Assembly (NCBI GenBank): GCA_014728045.1
Contig: WJMH01000015.1
Location: 148,479 to 212,478 of the forward strand
Source of the DNA: Candidatus Omnitrophota bacterium
GTDB taxonomy: Bacteria; Omnitrophota; Gorgyraeia; Tantalellales; Tantalellaceae
Direction of reading: 5' to 3'
Length of the DNA stretch: 64,000 nucleotides
Both the position numbers and the translations under genes were made by a program. Below, piece after piece: positions 60,369-64,000 of the stretch. The number at the start of each line of letters is the position of its first letter. Position 1 is the first letter of the stretch. The notes beneath the pieces are model-generated. The model did no database searches. It was not told the origin of the DNA and was given only the letters and a program-made list of their open reading frames with translations.

Positions 60369-60406
60369 TGTTAGTTTATTCTAACATTTATCATGGAAAG
60401 GGTCAA
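60369..60406 (-). promoter_or_regulatory. Promoter of the feo operon with overlapping operator
   Basis: On the minus strand TTGACC (60401-60406), 17 bases, TAGAAT (60378-60383) with a TGT extension. The perfect inverted repeat TGTTAG-N6-CTAACA (60369-60386) lies on the -10, where a bound repressor would block RNA polymerase. The half-sites resemble DtxR-family half-sites (GTTAG/CTAAC), though the spacing differs from the classic iron box. Confidence 0.75.
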
Positions 60407-60436
60407 CCTTTTTTCGGCCGAAAGGCGCCGGGTCCG

Positions 60437-61498
60437 TCAGAACCATTTTTTTCTTTTGAAGTAAGCCAGCATGCCGACGCCCACCAGCGCCATGAAGCCG
60501 AGCACGGCGAAATATCCCCACTTGAGTTCAAGTTCGGGCATGTACTTGAAGTTCATGCCGTATATTCCGGCTATGAAGGTGAGGGGTATGAATATGGCCG
60601 CGAATATGGTAAGGACCTTCATCACCTCGTTCATCCTGTTGGATAGGCTTGAAAGGTAAATGTCGAGGATGCCCGAGACGAAATCACGGAAGGATTCTAT
60701 GGTATCGACCACCTGAATGGTATGGTCATATATATCACGGAAATATAATCCCGTACTGGATTTTACAAGGCCGGATTCGGCACGGAGGATACCGCTTATC
60801 ACTTCTCTCAGGGGCCATATCGACCTGCGAAGGAATATCATGTCCCTTTTAAGAGCGTGTATATCGGCTATATCCTCGGCCCGCGACCCGGAAACCACCT
60901 TCTCCTCCAGGGACTCAATACTCTCGCCTATTCCTTCAAGGACCGAGAAATAACTGTCGATGACCGAGTCCATCAGAGCATAGGCCAGAAAATCCGCGCC
61001 TTCGGTCCTTACCCTTCCCTTTGAACGCTTCAGCCGGTCGCGGACAGCCTCGAAAACGTCCCCCTCTTCCTCCTGGAAAGATATCACGAAGTTCTCCCCG
61101 AGGATGAGACTGACCTGCTCGACCACTACCCGCTTACTCTTCTGCCTGTAATAGATCATCTTGATGACTATGAAAAGATAATCGCCGAGATCCTCGAACT
61201 TGGGGCGCTGTGAGGTGTTCATTATGTCTTCCAGCACCATCGGGTGTATCCCGAAGGATTTACCGATATTTTCGATGATGCCAGCGTCATGCACCCCGTC
61301 GACGTTTATCCAGGAGACCGTCTTTTTCCCCTTGAGGGGCGCGCATTCGTCGGCTACCGCCGCGCTCTTTTCGGTAATATTTTCGCGATCATAATCAAAA
61401 AAGGAGATATTCACTTTGGTGTCTTTTTTGTCACCAACATGGGTGAGAGTGCCCGGCGCCATGCCGGACTTCTTGGACATGTTCTTGATAAGACGCAT
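60437..61498 (-). CDS. corA: CorA-family divalent metal channel
   Basis: 353 residues. Long cytoplasmic domain (about 1-290), then two C-terminal membrane helices. The pore signature Tyr-Gly-Met-Asn-Phe follows the first helix near 320-324, with an external acidic Met-Pro-Glu-Leu-Glu loop. The protein ends in a Lys-Arg-Lys-Lys-Trp-Phe cytoplasmic tail. It carries Mg2+, Co2+ or Ni2+. Its start codon shares one base with the stop of the kinase-like gene before it. It lies directly upstream of the feo promoter. Confidence 0.95.
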   Translation of the reverse strand: MRLIKNMSKKSGMAPGTLTHVGDKKDTKVNISFFDYDRENITEKSAAVADECAPLKGKKTVSWINVDGVHDAGIIENIGKSFGIHPMVLEDIMNTSQRPKFEDLGDYLFIVIKMIYYRQKSKRVVVEQVSLILGENFVISFQEEEGDVFEAVRDRLKRSKGRVRTEGADFLAYALMDSVIDSYFSVLEGIGESIESLEEKVVSGSRAEDIADIHALKRDMIFLRRSIWPLREVISGILRAESGLVKSSTGLYFRDIYDHTIQVVDTIESFRDFVSGILDIYLSSLSNRMNEVMKVLTIFAAIFIPLTFIAGIYGMNFKYMPELELKWGYFAVLGFMALVGVGMLAYFKRKKWF

Positions 61499-62169
61499 TA
61501 TTTGACCTCTCTCTCTTTTTTGCGCAAATTCTCGACTATCGCGTAATTCTTTTCCACCACGAGATCGGCGAACCTCCTGTGAGTCGATATTATACCGTGT
61601 TCCACCGAAAGTATCCTGTCGGTAAAAGCGTCTATCCTTTCCCTCCTCCGGAAAAGCCTCGCGAAGAAAGTCTGCTTGTATGTTTTGGCCAAGAATATCT
61701 TCTTGTCTATGCCCCCGAGAAGCGACACGTAAGTGCCCTCGATAATTACCGCCTTCACCCCCCGGCAGTAGACGGTCTCCGAATCTATCCTGTCCTCGCA
61801 GAACATGACCAGGGGTTTCTGGAATGATACCGCCTCGGTGTCCTTGAGGCGGCGGACGTGGTGCTGTAGAAGAGTAAGGTTCACCTCCATGAGCCCCACT
61901 TCGACCGTCCCTTCCCTGCGGAACTTCTCGTTGGTCTTGGGAGGATAGATGAAATAATCGTCTTGCTGTATGAGAAGTGTCTTGACCCCCCGCGAGTTCA
62001 GCCTTTCGAACATCTCCCTGGCTATACCGCTCTTACCCGACCCGGACTCACCGGCAACTGTAATGATGTAACGGTCCGGCGAAGCCCTTACCTCCGGCAT
62101 GAGTATGTCGACAAGTCCTCTGGCTACGGTCTCATGGTCTTTTTTTACTATTATCCTGTCACCGAACAT
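61498..62169 (-). CDS. Uridine kinase/phosphoribulokinase-like P-loop protein
   Basis: 223 residues. Walker A Gly-Glu-Ser-Gly-Ser-Gly-Lys-Ser at about 40-47, Gln-Gln-Asp-Asp-Tyr-Phe near 70-75 (the Asp-Asp-Phe/Tyr substrate motif of uridine kinases), Ile-Ile-Glu-Gly-Thr-Tyr near 142-147 (Walker B-like) and Arg-Arg-Arg-Glu-Arg-Ile-Asp-Ala lid residues near 176-183. It has an extra 30 N-terminal residues. The true phospho-acceptor is unknown. It sits between a response regulator and corA in one operon, so a regulatory rather than salvage role is possible. Confidence 0.8.
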   Translation of the reverse strand: MFGDRIIVKKDHETVARGLVDILMPEVRASPDRYIITVAGESGSGKSGIAREMFERLNSRGVKTLLIQQDDYFIYPPKTNEKFRREGTVEVGLMEVNLTLLQHHVRRLKDTEAVSFQKPLVMFCEDRIDSETVYCRGVKAVIIEGTYVSLLGGIDKKIFLAKTYKQTFFARLFRRRERIDAFTDRILSVEHGIISTHRRFADLVVEKNYAIVENLRKKEREVK

Positions 62170-62183
62170 CTATGCGGTCCGTC

Positions 62184-62546
62184 TCATATCATGGAACCTA
62201 TCTTGTCCATAAGCTCGTTTATGGTCACCGGTTTCTGCAGAAAATCGACCTTCTTGAGCTTTTTCATGTATTCAAGGCCCTCCCCGTCAAGAACGCTTAT
62301 GACCAGAACGGGTATATCCTTTTTCTTGGAATCCTCCCTCAGGCAGGCAAAGAAAGATTCGCCGTCCATCGGTTCCATGATTATGTCCAGGATCACCAGG
62401 TCGAAAGTCTTCTCGGCCAGCCTCTTGAACGCCTTCCGGGCGTCACCTTCTATCTCTATGTCATATTCACCCTGCCTTGGCCTGAACATGTTCCTGTAAA
62501 GTTTCTGCATCTCCAGATTGTCTTCGACTATCAAGATCTTTTTCAT
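62184..62546 (-). CDS. Single-domain response regulator
   Basis: 120 residues, receiver only. Ile-Val-Glu-Asp-Asn at 6-10 gives the acidic pocket. The phospho-acceptor is in Leu-Val-Ile-Leu-Asp-Ile-Ile-Met near 53-60, the switch Ser is near 83 and the conserved Lys is in Leu-Gln-Lys-Pro-Val near 104-108. Gene order kinase-regulator, 15 bases apart, makes it the partner of the kinase at 62562-64000. Confidence 0.93.
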   Translation of the reverse strand: MKKILIVEDNLEMQKLYRNMFRPRQGEYDIEIEGDARKAFKRLAEKTFDLVILDIIMEPMDGESFFACLREDSKKKDIPVLVISVLDGEGLEYMKKLKKVDFLQKPVTINELMDKIGSMI

Positions 62547-62561
62547 GCGTCTGCCTCCTGA

Positions 62562-64000
62562 TCATCCTTTGGGAAGCCTTACCACCGCGGTGGTACCCTT
62601 GCCTCTTCCCGGTGATTCTATCCTTATCTGGCCATTATACATTTCGGATATATCCTTGCTAATGGAAAGACCAAGCCCCGTGCCCTCGACCGCGGGATGC
62701 CTCTTGTAGAACTTATCGAATACCCTGTCAAGGTTATCTTTAGAGATGCCGCAGCCGGTGTCTTTGACCCTTATCTCGACAAAGCGGTCCTTGAGCCTGG
62801 CCGTTATCGATATAGACCCCTTTTCGGTGAACTTGACCGCGTTCCCGATCAGGCAGTTTAGAAGTATCCTCAGGTCACGGCGGTCTATCTTGATCTTGTT
62901 CGCCTTTTCTTCTATATCGACCTTGGTCCTTATCTTACCCCCATCCATCACCTTGGTTCGATCTCTCAATATGTCTTTCACTACAGCTTTGAGAGAAGAC
63001 CGTTCCTTCACGGCCCGGGATCCGGTCTTTCTCATATCCACCGTGGTGGAGGTCAGGATGGTATCTATATCCTTGCTCAGGAGCTTGAGGTTCCTGCTGA
63101 CTATATCTATGGATTCATTTATCTCCTTCATGTCGGAACGCTCTATATTGTCCCTGCAGACGTGGAGCGCCATCTGGGATACCGCGATGGGGGTTTTCAG
63201 ACCGTGCGTCACGTTCCGCACAAGATGCTGCTTCGCCTCCTCGGCCCTTTTCCTCTCGGTAATATCGATACCTGTGCCCAGAACGTAATGCCGCCCTTCC
63301 ATATCTATTTTCACGCCCGTAAAATGGTGCGGCAACCTCTCTCCGCTCATTGAGACCAGATCAGCTTCGACCGAAGACTCTCCCTTTTCGATGACCTCTT
63401 TTATGGTATCTTTGACCGCTTCTTTATCCTTGCCATCGAAAAAATCGGCCGGATCCATCTTTCTGATCTTGCCGGCGGGATAACCCGAAACCTCCTCCAG
63501 TCTTTTATTCCAGCGTATCATTCTGCCCGCCTCGTCAAAGAAATAAAATAACCCCGGAAGACTGGTTATGAGCTTCTCGGAGAAGTTCATCTCGCGCAGA
63601 AACTGCTTCTTGGCCTTTTTCCTCTCCGTGACATCGTTCGCGACGCTCAGGATCAGGCGCCTGCCGTCGGGCATCGTGCCCAGGGGAGCAGAACTGAAAT
63701 CCCATATCCTTTCCTCTCCGGACTTGGTCGTTATGGTATATTCGCCCTCATTAACGCGTTTTTTCAGAGCGTAAAGCTTATCGATATCCTTCTTGATGAT
63801 TTTTTTTCTTTTGCCGTAGGCCTTTTCAGTCCAGTCAGCTATGGTCGGTATCTCTTTATGTGTATATCCGGAGAGATCCGTCCAGGACCTGCTGATCTGC
63901 AAAATCTCTCCGTCTTCGCCATGAATGGCCATAGGAAAAGGCGAGTCCAGCACGGCGGACTTGAATCTCTGTTCGCTTTGCTTGAGAGCATCCACGGCTT
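62562..64000 (-). CDS. PAS-domain sensor histidine kinase, 5' end cut by window
   Basis: At least 479 residues. The frame is open to the window end: the GTG at 63995 encodes the Val of a Val-Asp-Ala-Leu-Lys-Gln-Ser-Glu-Gln-Arg-Phe PAS entry, so the real start lies outside. Two PAS/PAC units (about 5-130 and 135-250), each followed by Asp-Val/Ile-Thr-Glu-Arg-Lys, lead to a HisKA box Asn-Val-Thr-His-Gly-Leu-Lys-Thr-Pro (His near 267). The ATPase domain has Asp-Thr-Gly-Cys-Gly and Gly-Leu-Gly-Leu-Ser. No membrane helix in the visible part. First visible gene of the kinase-regulator-kinase-like-corA run. Confidence 0.93.
   Translation of the reverse strand, partial: AVDALKQSEQRFKSAVLDSPFPMAIHGEDGEILQISRSWTDLSGYTHKEIPTIADWTEKAYGKRKKIIKKDIDKLYALKKRVNEGEYTITTKSGEERIWDFSSAPLGTMPDGRRLILSVANDVTERKKAKKQFLREMNFSEKLITSLPGLFYFFDEAGRMIRWNKRLEEVSGYPAGKIRKMDPADFFDGKDKEAVKDTIKEVIEKGESSVEADLVSMSGERLPHHFTGVKIDMEGRHYVLGTGIDITERKRAEEAKQHLVRNVTHGLKTPIAVSQMALHVCRDNIERSDMKEINESIDIVSRNLKLLSKDIDTILTSTTVDMRKTGSRAVKERSSLKAVVKDILRDRTKVMDGGKIRTKVDIEEKANKIKIDRRDLRILLNCLIGNAVKFTEKGSISITARLKDRFVEIRVKDTGCGISKDNLDRVFDKFYKRHPAVEGTGLGLSISKDISEMYNGQIRIESPGRGKGTTAVVRLPKG

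Noticed and set aside
60418-60436. Terminator behind corA built on TTTCGGCCGAAA
   Set aside because: The palindrome has a very short loop-free centre and no T-run on the minus strand after it, so it is not a convincing intrinsic terminator.

Overview
The window is a gene-dense bacterial chromosome segment with about 53 genes. It has no rRNA, tRNA, CRISPR array, insertion sequence or prophage that I can see. The longest gene-free stretches are about 200-260 bases, and each holds a promoter, terminator or RNA element listed below. The gene content points to an anaerobic, Gram-negative-type (diderm) bacterium: pyruvate:ferredoxin oxidoreductase, GTP-type PEP carboxykinase, a membrane pyrophosphatase, ferrous iron uptake and the carboxynorspermidine polyamine route, plus lipoproteins and a large surface-glycan locus. 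An uncultivated lineage such as Omnitrophota would fit. That is inference from general character, not a match I could run.

Layout. 1-16993: a truncated response regulator, two envelope proteins, then a surface polysaccharide locus (six glycosyltransferases, a DUF354 protein, a Wzx-type flippase, a radical SAM/SPASM enzyme and WecB). It runs into an M29-type peptidase, a half-size EamA protein, LemA, a TPM-domain protein and a nucleotidyltransferase. 17082-24870: a small membrane protein, a solute-binding histidine kinase with a receiver-only partner, the ion-pumping pyrophosphatase, and purine salvage (apt, NCS2 permease) beside a methyltransferase-like gene. 24999-31909: a GHL10-type glycoside hydrolase, pckG-purC-sua5, endonuclease V, and a lipoprotein followed by an EF-P-like factor. 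31911-38098: lipA, then a consensus promoter with a ZTP (pfl-type) riboswitch driving gcvT-gcvH-gcvPA-gcvPB-lplA with overlapping reading frames. 38218-42690: one 1490-residue exported protein combining a possible ChaN/Tiki-like N-terminal domain with a GGDEF domain. 42886-49878: nifJ, a membrane protein, recR and dnaX. 49949-57891: a ROK kinase/GT4/GT8 operon, carboxynorspermidine synthesis and a GT39-type transferase. 57875-64000: a DtxR-family regulator with feoA and feoB, whose promoter carries an inverted repeat over the -10, then CorA, a uridine-kinase-like protein and a two-component pair cut by the window end.

How it fits together. The most informative regulation is in one-carbon metabolism. 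ZTP accumulates when 10-formyl-tetrahydrofolate is short, and the riboswitch lies directly before glycine cleavage, which makes 5,10-methylene-tetrahydrofolate from glycine. The two lipoylation enzymes flank this operon, so the cofactor for GcvH is encoded with its user. Nearby purine genes (purC, apt, NCS2) are on the same theme but are not visibly under the same switch. Promoters readable by eye are mostly sigma-70-like (TTGNNN, 16-17 bases, TANNNT). Many genes have clear AGGAGG-type ribosome binding sites; a few (wzx, GHL10, nfi, gcvT, the 1490-residue gene) lack them.
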